DNA of 64,000 nt, taken from assembly GCA_963747335.1 (NCBI GenBank), contig CAVVEV010000003.1, positions 62,001 to 126,000 on the forward strand, written 5' to 3'. The notes under the pieces were generated by a model. It saw only the letters and a program-made list of their open reading frames with translations, searched no databases and was not told where the DNA came from. The stretch comes from Prado023 sp963747335 (GTDB taxonomy: Bacteria; Actinomycetota; Actinomycetes; S36-B12; CAIYMF01). The translations under genes were made by a program, and so were the position numbers. Below are positions 17,040-26,378 of the stretch, piece by piece (the first letter of the stretch is position 1; the number at the start of each line of letters is the position of its first letter).

Positions 17040-19049
17040 CTATTCTGGTGGTCGCCGTTTGCGCGTGTCGTTTTCCGGGTTCGGTGTTCCGAGGCTTTCG
17101 ACGACCGGCCGGATGTGCTCGGGGTCGAGTGTGAATCGGTTCGGGACTTCTAGCCGGAGCATGAGCATGTGAATGTCGTGAAGAAGTGCGCCGACCTTCC
17201 AGAGGCCGTGCATGACGTCCCACTTTCGCCCGATGACCCGGTAGTGGTGCCGACCCTCCCCTTTGTGCAGGAGGAGAGTTGCGTTCGCTGTCTCGACCAG
17301 CGCGCGGGGGCCGAATTCCTCGTGCCATGCGGTTGTCTGGAAGAGCACGGGGGTGTACGCGCTGGGTAGGGCCGCCTTGTTGACAGTGAATGTGGATGAG
17401 CAGCCGCAGGGCGTGTTGGGTTCACAGGTCGTCTTCGGCAAGTGGCGTGGCATGCTGTTGAAGTCCGGGTGGTTGGGGCACCGAACGGTGAGTCTGCCCT
17501 TTCGCCATGAAGTGAGGCGTCCGTGCCGGTCGCGGACGGGGTCGGCGACGGTGCACGGGCCGCGAAATCGAATTCGCTCGGAGTCTTCTGCGTGAATTTG
17601 GAACGCGTAGGCGGAGCGGATGTCGAACTTCTTCGTCTTCTTGGCCCGTGTGTCGATGGGGTCGTTCCGTTCGACGGCCTTCAGCGCGAGCATGGTCTCG
17701 GGCATTCCAGTCGTGAAGTAGTAGCCGTCAACCATGACCACGTGCTCGGTGTGGAGAAGGGCCTCGCGTTGATACGCGACGAGGCTCTTGACTGCGCGGA
17801 ACCCCATGGCCTCGAGTGGGCCTTCGAACGATTCACGGGGTCCTGATGTGTAAGCACGGTCGAGGGTGACGGTCGTCCCGGAGGGCAGCCCGTTTTCGCC
17901 GGCGCGGCGGAACGCTGTCAGCGTCGGCTCCGTCTTATTGCTTCCTGCGGGACAGGTGGCGAACGCAATAATCATGGGCGTGCTGGGTGTCCCGTCGGGG
18001 AAGAAGCCGGTGGCCACAACCGAGTGGTAGTCACGTCCGTTTGCGAATCCCGAATGTCGGGAGCGGCCAGCGCCGCGGTAGCCGAGGGCGGCGTCCGGGT
18101 CGATGGTGTGGTGCAGGCGCCCGTCTGGCCCAATTTGCGGGAAGGTCGGGTCGGAGCGAGTGAAGTTCCCTGCGGCGGTGGGTCCGATGGGGTTGGGTTG
18201 GTGCGGTGGCGTGACCGGGTGGTCCTGCGCTTCCCATGCGGCGCGTTGACGCTTGAGGCTCGCTTTCTGCGCCGCGGTGGCATTTCGAGACGGTGCTGCG
18301 GTCCCCGTTCCAGACTTCTTCTTGGCAGTGAACCCACGCAGGCGAGCCCGTGCGGGTTTGTCGCTCTCTGGTACGTATTGGGGGTCGATGTCGGCCTTTC
18401 CTCCCCATGACTTGGCTCCGAAGTGGGTTTCCAGAACGTACGAGTCGACGGCTACAGCGTCGGGCATGGGAAGGCCGAACACCTCCCATGCGTCGCCCAT
18501 GATTCGGTTGAATAGGTCCTCCAAGTTCCGTGATGCCGGGCAGTCGGTTGTGCATTCGGTGACCCCGGCGATGGTGACTTCGTCAACGCCGACCGAGGCA
18601 CATATCACCTCGCCTGTATTGGGGTCCACGATGAGCCCGGACTGGGTGTCGAGCGTGAGGTGGTTGTGCGTTGGGAGGCTGAATGCTCGTGCGAGGAGGG
18701 CTAGGAAGTGCTCGAACTGCCTGTAACTGACTGGCTTCCGGTTCTTCCGCCTGAGTGCGAGTGCGGTTCTCTGTCCGGGGCCGAGTTCGTTTGCGAGTTT
18801 GGTCATCTGGGTGAGGTGCGCTGGCCTGTTCAGCAGGCCGAGGGCGATGGCGATGGCGAAGAAGGACCGGGCATTGAGGAGCCGCGGTGCGCCAAGCGGT
18901 GATTCCATGAGGGCGTCGAGGTCGGCCATGCGCTTCGGGCATCTGTCCAGAAATGCGGTTACCCGTTTGACGGCCGACGGTGCGGAGATGCCGTCGGTAC
19001 CGGGCTTGACGCGTGGAAGTACCGGCTTGAACCGGGTGCGGCGGCTCAT
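17040..19049 (-). CDS. DDE transposase-like protein
   Basis: The 669-residue protein is built like an IS4/IS1182-type transposase. An N-terminal helical region with SYRQFEHFLALLARAF is followed by a catalytic core with acidic residues in VAVDSYVLETHFG, VTLDRAYTSG and RALVETANATLLL; the last lies in the usual Y-R-x-I/V-G-x-x-W-E/D context. About 100 residues rich in Lys/Arg/Pro are inserted between the first two. I see no flanking terminal inverted repeats, and the gene overlaps the recombinase-like gene by ATGA, which is unusual for an insertion sequence. Exact family and activity are uncertain. Confidence 0.6.
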   Translation of the reverse strand: MSRRTRFKPVLPRVKPGTDGISAPSAVKRVTAFLDRCPKRMADLDALMESPLGAPRLLNARSFFAIAIALGLLNRPAHLTQMTKLANELGPGQRTALALRRKNRKPVSYRQFEHFLALLARAFSLPTHNHLTLDTQSGLIVDPNTGEVICASVGVDEVTIAGVTECTTDCPASRNLEDLFNRIMGDAWEVFGLPMPDAVAVDSYVLETHFGAKSWGGKADIDPQYVPESDKPARARLRGFTAKKKSGTGTAAPSRNATAAQKASLKRQRAAWEAQDHPVTPPHQPNPIGPTAAGNFTRSDPTFPQIGPDGRLHHTIDPDAALGYRGAGRSRHSGFANGRDYHSVVATGFFPDGTPSTPMIIAFATCPAGSNKTEPTLTAFRRAGENGLPSGTTVTLDRAYTSGPRESFEGPLEAMGFRAVKSLVAYQREALLHTEHVVMVDGYYFTTGMPETMLALKAVERNDPIDTRAKKTKKFDIRSAYAFQIHAEDSERIRFRGPCTVADPVRDRHGRLTSWRKGRLTVRCPNHPDFNSMPRHLPKTTCEPNTPCGCSSTFTVNKAALPSAYTPVLFQTTAWHEEFGPRALVETANATLLLHKGEGRHHYRVIGRKWDVMHGLWKVGALLHDIHMLMLRLEVPNRFTLDPEHIRPVVESLGTPNPENDTRKRRPPE

Positions 19050-19927
19050 GGCGTGACCTCACGAAGCAGAGCGTCAATGAGTTCTGGAGAGTCGATGGTG
19101 GGAATGTGGTCTCCGAGGCTGCTGAGGAACTCGTACGTCTCGTACCGGCCGTAGAACTTGACCTGAGGCGCGGGGACACCAGCCGACAGCCTTTCGGCGG
19201 CCCATGTGGTGCGCATGCGTGCCATGCGGAACGCCTGCATTCCCGGCGGGAGGACTCGCGCCGGGAATTCGCCGTTGTCGACCCATTGCCCGCGAGGGAC
19301 GAGGAAGTCCCCGGATTGGAGTGTCCTGCTGCGGGCGCGGAGCCAAGTTGCATAGGGCTCCGCGATGGGCACGGTCACCGTTCCGCCGTCGGGGTGGGCC
19401 AGCCGAACCCCGAGGACGTCGGAGCGCAGTTCAATAAGGTCGTCAGTCGTGAGAGTGACTACTTCTTGGCGACGCCCTCCGACGCCATGCCCGAAGGCGA
19501 GTGCCAACCGGTGTGTGAGCCCGCGTTCGCGCAACACCGGCCGCTGGAGAGCCGATTGCCACGCCCTAATCTCTGCGCGGGTACAGGGCCTGCGGAGTTG
19601 GTAGCCTCTGGCGCCCTGTTGCGGAACAGGGAAACCCCCGCGGGGGTTGAGGATTCTCGCGTGGGTGCGCAGCGATGCGCCGTGGGCGGCAACGCTTCTC
19701 TCCCCGTCGGCGTTCGGCGTGGAGCGGCGGCTCCGTTCGAGCCACACAGCGATTTGCTCCTCGACGCTTTCGTGACTGAACATCGCCGATACGGAAAGAG
19801 GTGTTCCGGCGCTCCTGCGGGCAGTGACGAACCGCGCCAATCGGTACATCCATGTACGAGCGCTCGCTTTGTTCTGAGGGGCGAGTGTCCTTACCGCCGA
19901 GCGAACGAACTCACTGATGAGTTCCAA
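19046..19927 (-). CDS. tyrosine recombinase-like protein, degenerate active site
   Basis: The protein is 293 residues from a TTG start. The N-terminal third resembles a SAM-like core-binding domain. The C-terminal part contains the first catalytic Arg region (LALAFGHGVGGRRQEVVTLTTDDL near residue 155) and, near the end, ARMRTTWAAERLSAGVPAPQV followed by KFYGRYETYEFL. In active enzymes the last block reads H-x-x-R and LGH...Y; here the His residues are replaced, so catalysis is doubtful. The same frame continues upstream to an ATG at 20035 but is interrupted by TAA at 19946-19948. The stop overlaps the transposase-like ATG (ATGA). Confidence 0.55.
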   Translation of the reverse strand: MELISEFVRSAVRTLAPQNKASARTWMYRLARFVTARRSAGTPLSVSAMFSHESVEEQIAVWLERSRRSTPNADGERSVAAHGASLRTHARILNPRGGFPVPQQGARGYQLRRPCTRAEIRAWQSALQRPVLRERGLTHRLALAFGHGVGGRRQEVVTLTTDDLIELRSDVLGVRLAHPDGGTVTVPIAEPYATWLRARSRTLQSGDFLVPRGQWVDNGEFPARVLPPGMQAFRMARMRTTWAAERLSAGVPAPQVKFYGRYETYEFLSSLGDHIPTIDSPELIDALLREVTP

Positions 19928-19945
19928 CTCATCGGTGGAGACGAG

Positions 19946-20035
19946 TTAGGGCCGAGGGGTGTAGTGCGCGATGACCCGCTCGATGTTTGGTGACTCCATG
20001 GCCGACTTGCTTGTGGACTGCTTCCGCGGCGTCAT
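19946..20035 (-). other. 29-codon open frame in phase with the recombinase-like gene
   Basis: An ATG at 20035 opens 29 codons (ending SPNIERVIAHYTPRP) and stops at TAA. Only six sense codons separate the stop from the TTG used for the recombinase-like gene, in the same phase. It looks like the true N-terminus of that gene cut off by a nonsense change or a sequence error, or a translated leader peptide. Confidence 0.35.
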
Positions 20036-20214
20036 GCGATGACCTCAGGCGTTTCGACGCACGCGGCAGTCACGATTGCGGCGGCCCGCCGAGTAGAAAC
20101 CGTGTAGGTCGGGAACATGAGCACGGTGCCAATGGTGCATACATGCACCGACTGCGGACACGCCAACGAGGCAATGCCACCCGAACGGTCGTACGCCGCG
20201 CGTACATTGCCGCT

Positions 20215-20502
20215 ATGGCTTCCCGTGCCTACCGGGAACCCGTTACCTGTCTGAGCCCAAATGGCGTTTGGCCCGGTGGCCCGTTCCTGCCCGATGCCCC
20301 CGCGTACGCGGTCGAGGCTGGTGCGCTCGTTCGACGGCTTCACGCCGCCATCGGCGACCGGTCCATCCGCGAGGTCGCGCGTGAGGCCGGCGTTGACCAC
20401 GCCACACTCTCGCGACTTCTGGCAGGCAAGACCATTCCGGACTTGGCCACCCTCGTTTCGCTTGAGGATGCGCTTGGCGTTCGACTGTGGCGTGGCAACT
20501 GA
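20215..20502 (+). CDS. small XRE-type helix-turn-helix regulator
   Basis: From the ATG at 20215 the product is 95 residues, mostly one Cro/CI-like domain. SIREVAREAGVDHATLSRLLAGKTIPDLATLVSLEDALG shows the scanning and recognition helices and the usual third-helix LATLxxLExALG pattern. It is divergent from the recombinase-like gene, as expected for a control protein of a mobile element. A perfect inverted repeat (20575-20593) lies about 70 bp after the stop and could be its operator. The longer open frame starting at 19987 is not supported. Confidence 0.75.
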   Translation: MASRAYREPVTCLSPNGVWPGGPFLPDAPAYAVEAGALVRRLHAAIGDRSIREVAREAGVDHATLSRLLAGKTIPDLATLVSLEDALGVRLWRGN

Positions 20503-20574
20503 GATGCGGCGTTGTGGGTTCATGTGGAGCCCTATTGGAAGGACCCAGCGGTTTGGGCCCCAGAACGCCCCCAA

Positions 20575-20593
20575 AAACGTCTCTGAGACGTTT
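20575..20593. promoter_or_regulatory. perfect inverted repeat, candidate operator
   Basis: AAACGTCTC and GAGACGTTT flank a single central T. The site lies 20 bp before the Zn-ribbon gene start and just after the XRE gene, so XRE binding is a reasonable guess. Confidence 0.45.
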
Positions 20594-20612
20594 GTTGCCC
20601 ATCCGGCACCGG

Positions 20613-21071
20613 ATGGGATGCTCCGTGGCTGAGTTCAGGTGCCCGAATCCTAGGTGCGACGCCGTAGGCAGAGGCCGCTACAACTCGCGATGCCCCGATT
20701 GCGTCAGGCGGCGCAAGCAGACCGAGCAGCAGCGAAATCGTCGCTATGGGTCCCACCTGCCGCCTATTGTTCTTATGCCGAGTGACGTGAAGGCGCTTAG
20801 GGACCTGTATCAGGTGACTGCCATATCATTTCGGAATGCTCGAGACGAGCGCAATAGTTTCCGGCAAATTCAACTTCCACACAGTCTAGGAAACGCCCTC
20901 ATGAAACAAGAGCAATCGCTGGCCGCGTTGCTGGGAGCGCTAGACGGGCTCTTGGCGCCAGCGGCTGCCGCGAGCCGAAACCCACCACGGCGGTACCGAG
21001 CGCGTGCCACGGAGTCGGCGACACCCGACGAGAACGAAACGGGACCCCTAGACGACGCGGTCGGGGGCTAG
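20613..21071 (+). CDS. small zinc-ribbon protein of unknown function
   Basis: About 152 residues from the ATG at 20613 (a GTG at 20625 is an alternative). The N-terminus has a CxxxxC...CxxC zinc ribbon (FRCPNPRCDAVGRGRYNSRCPDC) followed by an Arg/Lys-rich helix (RRRKQTEQQRNRRYG), a layout seen in small DNA- or RNA-binding proteins. The middle is a predicted helix (ALRDLYQVTAISFRNARDERNSF) and the tail is low-complexity. I do not recognise the family. It lies within the island between the XRE regulator and the nuclease-like gene. Confidence 0.55.
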   Translation: MGCSVAEFRCPNPRCDAVGRGRYNSRCPDCVRRRKQTEQQRNRRYGSHLPPIVLMPSDVKALRDLYQVTAISFRNARDERNSFRQIQLPHSLGNALMKQEQSLAALLGALDGLLAPAAAASRNPPRRYRARATESATPDENETGPLDDAVGG

Positions 21072-21134
21072 CGCTAATCGACGTGCGTCTCGCGACTGCC
21101 CTGCAAGGTCGCCGACCCATGATTTCCGCATGAG

Positions 21135-22808
21135 TTGTCGGACCTCGTCGATACGCTGTGGCAAACCAAGGCGGGTGACATGTTCGATTGGGGAATCGAC
21201 CGCGGCTCCTTCGAGGACGCCGTTCACGCTCTCTGCGTCCGGCAGTTCGGCGGCGAAGCCGATGTGCGCGTCATGGACGGTCGCGGCGAGGACGGGGGCC
21301 GGGACATCACGTTCGAGAAAGGTGAGCGGCTCACCGTTCTCCAACTGAAGTTCTTCCCCGAGGGCTTCGGCGGTCGCTTCGCGAAGCGTCGGACCCAGAT
21401 CAGCAAGTCGTTTGCAGCGGCGACGGCACATTCTCCGGGGATGACCGACTGGATTCTGGTCGTTCCCGCCCAACTCACCCCCAGCGACTGGAAGTTCATC
21501 GACTCGCTAAAGACTGACAGGGGACCTGCGGTGCAGGTATGGGACCGGCCCACCCTCGATTCCATGCTCTCCGCCTACCCGGACCTTCAGGCCTACCTTG
21601 AGCAGACCGACCTCCTGTTCGAGCGTGCGAAGGTCTTCCAGCAAGAGAAGGCCATCCTCGCCGGCGGCGCAACTGACCTAGCCGACCGCTCCGCAGCCCT
21701 CCACGCACTCGGCGCGGAACTGGATCCGAATTGGGGATTTGAACACGCATCCGGCTCGAACGGCACCACCATTCGCATCGTTCCGAAGCATGCGCTTGCC
21801 CACGAGGTCAGTCCTATCCAGTTGCACGTGCAGTTTGCCTTTCCGGCAGACCATCCACTTCTCTCTCAAACCGAAGACGCGTTCCGGTTCGGCGTCGTCG
21901 ACCCGCTCGTCCTCGGTCAGGAAGTCGTCGCCTCTGTTCGCTTCGACGGTCCCCCTGCCTTGGGTTTCAACGACGAGAAGACCGGAACCCTTCGACTGGA
22001 ACCGAACTCGACCGCGACGGCGGGACAAGCAGTCCAGTTGACCCTCATGAACGCGGATGGGGCAACGGTCTCAACCCACAGCGGGCTGGTCGCGCAATCC
22101 GCGCTGGGCGTCGCTGGCGGCACAATCCGTACCGTCTTCTACGGGTGCCTCACGGCCACCTTCAAGTTCCCGAAAGACACGTCACGGTCCACCATCGGGC
22201 TCAACCTCGAAGTCGTCGGTGCTGAAGTCAGCAACGCGCGCAAGGCGGCACGACTCCTGCAGCAGTTGGGTGACGCCGATGCCGCTGTTCTGCGCATCGG
22301 GGACCACTCGGGCTCCATGCAGTTGAGCGACACCCAACTCGACTCGGGGTCTCTGGACGGGGTTGTGACGTTCCTCGCCGATCTGGAGACCGTCCAGAAC
22401 TACACCCAACAGTTCTTCCCCGTTCCTGAACAGGGGTCGAGCGAGGATGTGGCCCTGTTGCACGCACTCGCTCACGCAATACAGACGGGAACTGCCCCCT
22501 ATGAACAGGCTCCTGCCGGGCAACGACTGGAGATCAGGCTCACCAATCCCGACAAGACCCTGCTCGCCCAGTTGGAGGCAGGCGGCGACGACGTGGCGAT
22601 GGCCTACGACGCGACCATGCAACTCGCCTTCGGCGATCACACGATTACCGTGCCAACCATTCGACTCTGGCACCCCCACGTGCGAGTAATCGACATCACC
22701 GAGCGGGCAGAAGATGTGCTTCTGACGGTCGAACCCATCGACGGGCCCGTCCAGTTCAGTCTTCCGACCACGACCCCCGCCGAAGGAAGCAGCGAGGTTT
22801 CGCGGTGA
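21135..22808 (+). CDS. Mrr-type PD-(D/E)XK nuclease-like protein with a large C-terminal region
   Basis: The protein is up to 557 residues. The first 120 hold a restriction-endonuclease-like domain: FEDAVHALCVRQFGG, then GEDGGRDI and LQLKFF. The Asp of GGRD and the Q-x-K are separated by exactly 12 residues, the D-X12-QXK signature of Mrr/McrC-type nucleases. The remaining 430 residues are mostly beta-rich and match nothing I know; they could be a sensor. The frame opens with TTG at 21135; the ATG at 21180 (MFDWGIDRG) is the alternative. It lies just upstream of the type I restriction locus, so a role in defence against foreign DNA is a fair inference. Confidence 0.65.
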   Translation: MSDLVDTLWQTKAGDMFDWGIDRGSFEDAVHALCVRQFGGEADVRVMDGRGEDGGRDITFEKGERLTVLQLKFFPEGFGGRFAKRRTQISKSFAAATAHSPGMTDWILVVPAQLTPSDWKFIDSLKTDRGPAVQVWDRPTLDSMLSAYPDLQAYLEQTDLLFERAKVFQQEKAILAGGATDLADRSAALHALGAELDPNWGFEHASGSNGTTIRIVPKHALAHEVSPIQLHVQFAFPADHPLLSQTEDAFRFGVVDPLVLGQEVVASVRFDGPPALGFNDEKTGTLRLEPNSTATAGQAVQLTLMNADGATVSTHSGLVAQSALGVAGGTIRTVFYGCLTATFKFPKDTSRSTIGLNLEVVGAEVSNARKAARLLQQLGDADAAVLRIGDHSGSMQLSDTQLDSGSLDGVVTFLADLETVQNYTQQFFPVPEQGSSEDVALLHALAHAIQTGTAPYEQAPAGQRLEIRLTNPDKTLLAQLEAGGDDVAMAYDATMQLAFGDHTITVPTIRLWHPHVRVIDITERAEDVLLTVEPIDGPVQFSLPTTTPAEGSSEVSR

Positions 22809-22929
22809 CACGACCGGCCGCTCCGGCCGAAGCGGAGGCAGTTGGGGGGACACCATCAGCGCGGCAGATACAGTCCCTGAATAGCCAGAAAGTGGACGTC
22901 GAAGTAGCGAGAACGGGGTCGAGGCAGAT

Positions 22930-25008
22930 ATGACGCAACCGGTGGGGTTTGAGGACAAGGTCGCGTTCGTCTGGCGGGTCGCGGACAAGTTGCGCGGCAA
23001 CTTCACGCCCGCACGAGTACGGGTCAGGTGATGCTGCCGCTGCTGGTGTTGCGGCGCCTTGACGCGGTGCTGGAGCCGACGAAGGCGGCGGTGCTGGCGA
23101 AGGCTGCCGCACTTGAAACGTCCGGGATCACGAACCCCGCCCCGATCTTGCGCCGCACGGCAGGGCAGTCGTTCTACAACACCAGCCCGCTGTGCCTGAC
23201 CACGCTGCTGCAAGACGACAAGAACGTTGCCAGCAACCTGCGTGCGTACGTCAACGCGTTCTCGCCGGGTGCGGTTGAGGTGTTCGAGGAGTACCGGTTC
23301 GACGACAAGGTCACTGCGGCCTGGAGCAGGCCGGCATCCTCTACCAGGTGCTCGGCGACTTCGCCGACCTCGACCTGCACCCCGACACGGCGTCAGCAAC
23401 GAGGCGATGGGGGCGATCTTCGAGGAGCTGCTGCGCAAGTTCGCGGAGATGAGCAACGAGACCGCCGGCGAGCACTACACGCCGCGCGAGGTCATCCGCC
23501 TCATGGTCAGCCTGCTGTTCGCCGAGGACGCCGACGCCCTGGCCGGCCCGGCGCCGATCCGCACCGTGTACGACCCGGCCGCCGGCACCGGCGGCATGCT
23601 CACCGTCGCCGATGCCCACCTGAGCGAGCTGAACTCGAGCGATCCGGGTGGAGGTGTTCGGCGCAGGAACTCAACCCCGAGACCTGGGCGATCGCCCGCT
23701 CCGACCTGATGATCAAGGGCGCCGACCCCGACCGGATGGTCCTGGGCAACACCCTCACCAACGACGGGTGGGCAGGGCACGGTTCGACTACATGCTGGCC
23801 AATCCGCCATACGGGGTGGACTGGAAGGCTTCATACGCCGACCCGATCAATCAGCGAAGCCGAGCAGCTCGGCTACGCCGGCCGGTTCGGCGCCGGCCTG
23901 CCCCGCATCAGCGACGGATCGTTCCTGTTCCTGCAGCACATGCTCAGCCACATGAAGCCGGTCGCCGACGACCCGACCACCCCGTGGGTCGACGGCGGCT
24001 CCCGCATCGGGATCGTGCTGTCCGGCAGCCCGCTGTTCTCAGGGGCGCCGGGTCGGGGGAGTCGGAGATCCGCCGCTGGATCATCGAGAACGACATGGCT
24101 GGAAGGGATCGTCGCCCTGCCCGACCAGATGTTCTACAACACCGGCATCAACACCTACGTGTGGATTCTGACCAACCGCAAGCACCCCGACCGCGCCGGC
24201 ACTGTCACCCTCGTCGACGCCCGCGACCTCGGGCACCAAGATGCGCAAGAGCCTCGGCGACAAGCGCAAGGAACTAACTCCAGGCGCGATCGACGAGATC
24301 ACCCGCCTCTACGTCAACGCCGTCGAACTCGCCGACGGCCCGGAGCCAGACCCGCGGGTGAAGGTGCTGGCGAACCAAGACTTCGGCTTCGCCCGGATCA
24401 CGGTCGAACGGCCAATGCGTCGCCGCTGGGAGATCACTACGGAGACGCTCGCAACGGCTTGCCGCAAGCCGGCCGATGGGGAGGTGGGCGGAGGCCGAAT
24501 CCACTGGAAGAGAGCGCCGAGGGCTGGACCCCATACCAGGAGCTGGTCGGGCGCTCCTGGCCCAGCGCTCAGGAAATGTTGGCCGACCTTTCGGACAACA
24601 TGGGCGGTGGGGTGCCCCTCGGCGTGATCCGCGAGGCCGTCAATCTCGCAGCTGTGCCCGACCCCGACGGCCAGCCCATCCCGGCGAAGAAGGGCGGCGG
24701 GTTCGAGCCCGACTCCTGACCTGCGCGACGCCGAGAACATCCCCCTCCCGCCCGGCTACCTCGACATGAGCCCCACCGAGCAGGTCACCGCCGTCATGCT
24801 CGCCGCCGACGAGCACCTCAAGACCGAGATCCACGCCTACGTCCCAGACGCCTGGATCGACCACACCAAGACCCGGATCGGCTACGAGATCCCCGTCACC
24901 CGCCACTTCTACATCTACACACCACCCCGCCCCGTCGCCGAGATCCGCGCCGATATCGACGCCCTCGAAACCCAGATCCAGCAATGGATGCAGGGACTCG
25001 CACGATGA
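22930..25008 (+). pseudogene. hsdM: type I restriction-modification methylase subunit HsdM, multiply frameshifted
   Basis: Read across frames, the locus encodes a normal-length HsdM (about 690 codons). It has an N-terminal helical domain (FEDKVAFVWRVADKLRGNF), SAM-binding VYDPAAGTGGML near 23570, the catalytic NPPY motif (MLANPPYGVDW, 23790-23820), MFYNTGINTYVWILTNRK, and the C-terminal PDAWIDHTKTRIGYEIPVTRHFY. Each block is intact, but single-base gains or losses (for example near 23010, 23320, 23390, 23640, 23840, 24040 and 24230) move the frame. Stop codons appear only as a result of these shifts. The stop overlaps the hsdS ATG (ATGA). Confidence 0.85.
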
Positions 25009-26378
25009 TCGGAGCTCACGTTGCGTCACTGAACCTCGGCCGGCGACTGGCGAGTAGTGCCGCCTGCGCGTCCGTGTGTTCCAGCGGCGGAAGGTGCTCG
25101 GTTCGTGGGCGAACCGATGGTCTCGTGTTCCGCGAGCATGGGGTCGTCTTCGAGGACACGCAGCGGACGAACCTGCAACAAGACCGCTGAAGACCGAAGC
25201 ATCGTACGCAGCTTGATCGATGACGGCTGGTTGGTCGTGAACCGCATGAAGGCGTGGCAAGGATCGGTCGGCGTCTCAGCGATCCGCGGTGATCGTCTCG
25301 GGGCGGACTACGTCTGCTTACCAGCGCTGCACACCGGGAAGGACTCGCGCTACCTATGAACTCGCCTACTTCGCTCGCCGCTGTGACGCGACGCAATGCT
25401 TCGTACGGCACTTTCTCGGTGGTGTACGCAACGGTCAGATGGAGATCGACAATGACGACCTTAGGCTCTCTCAGGGTCGCTTCTGCCGCCTGTCGAGGAG
25501 CAGCGGCGGATCGCTGGACTTCCTCGACGACCAGACCACCCGCATCGACCAGATCGTCGCCGCCCGACTGAGAGCAGGCTGAGTGCGCTACGGCGAGGCA
25601 TTGCGATTGCTCAGTTTGGGATTCGGTACGAGGCACCGGCACGAGCTAGTCCGAGATCTACGGCGAGGTCTCGCTGCTGCGCTTCCTGATCTGTCGATCG
25701 GACCGATGGTCCCTTCGGATCGTCAAGTCGCTAGAACGGGTCCGCGCACTACGTCCGACGTGGGCGATTCGGGTCGTGCTGCGCTCGATGGAACATCCGT
25801 GGCTGAACCACGTTTCGGGACTTCCGACATCAGTTTACGTAATGACCAGACAGTCCTGACCGAGACGGCAACTCGCCGAGATCACGCAGTCGCACCTGGA
25901 GATCTCTTGCTGGCCGGTTCTTGGGCGACGGATCGCTGGCCCTTGAGTCGAACGGCGTACGGCTGGTTCTCGAGCGTCGATCGGAGCCGGACGATTGTCA
26001 TCAGGCTGAGTGACTACGCGGACTTGGACGTGCGGTCTAGATGTCCAGCGATGTTTGCTGCTTTGGTGTCTGTCGTCGCCTTGTCCAGGGGACAAGTCGC
26101 GGAGTCTGGCAATGGAGCGATCCACAAGACCATCTGCTGCATACGACATCATGGCGATGAGCGGTTCGCACTGGTCGCTCCGGCCGACTATGCAGGTTCA
26201 AAGCGAAGTTGTTGCGGCACACCGGAACTAGGCGTCAGAGCCTCTCACTCGCGCGCGCAGGGTCTTGAGCGAAGCATCGATGGATGCTCTGAGGAGTTCA
26301 AGCGGTCGCTGACCAGCTGCCGCGGTGTCGGGTGAGTTCGATGTCTCGGCGGCGAGTGGGCGGGGGGTGCCGGCATGA
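25005..26378 (+). pseudogene. hsdS: type I specificity subunit HsdS, frameshifted
   Basis: The region between hsdM and hsdR encodes pieces of an HsdS. After a first recognition-domain segment comes GWLVVNRMKAWQGSVGVS (about 25225-25285), the conserved start of the central region in this subfamily, then LDFLDDQTTRIDQIVAAR (about 25518-25570), the spacer helix. A second recognition domain follows, then a C-terminal GEFDVSAA tail near 26340. At least three frame changes are needed to join them. HsdS sets the DNA target, which cannot be deduced here. The end overlaps the hsdR start (ATGA). Confidence 0.7.

Noticed and set aside
20032..20119. 28-codon open frame ending with an ATGA overlap onto the recombinase leader
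   Set aside because: Too short and featureless, and the longer version is antisense to the XRE gene; coupling alone is weak support.
24696..24716. GGTTCGAGCCCG match to the T arm of tRNA-Val inside hsdM, as a possible attachment site
   Set aside because: Only 12 nt, a common T-arm-like string in high-GC DNA, and it lies in the HsdM coding sequence in the correct frame.
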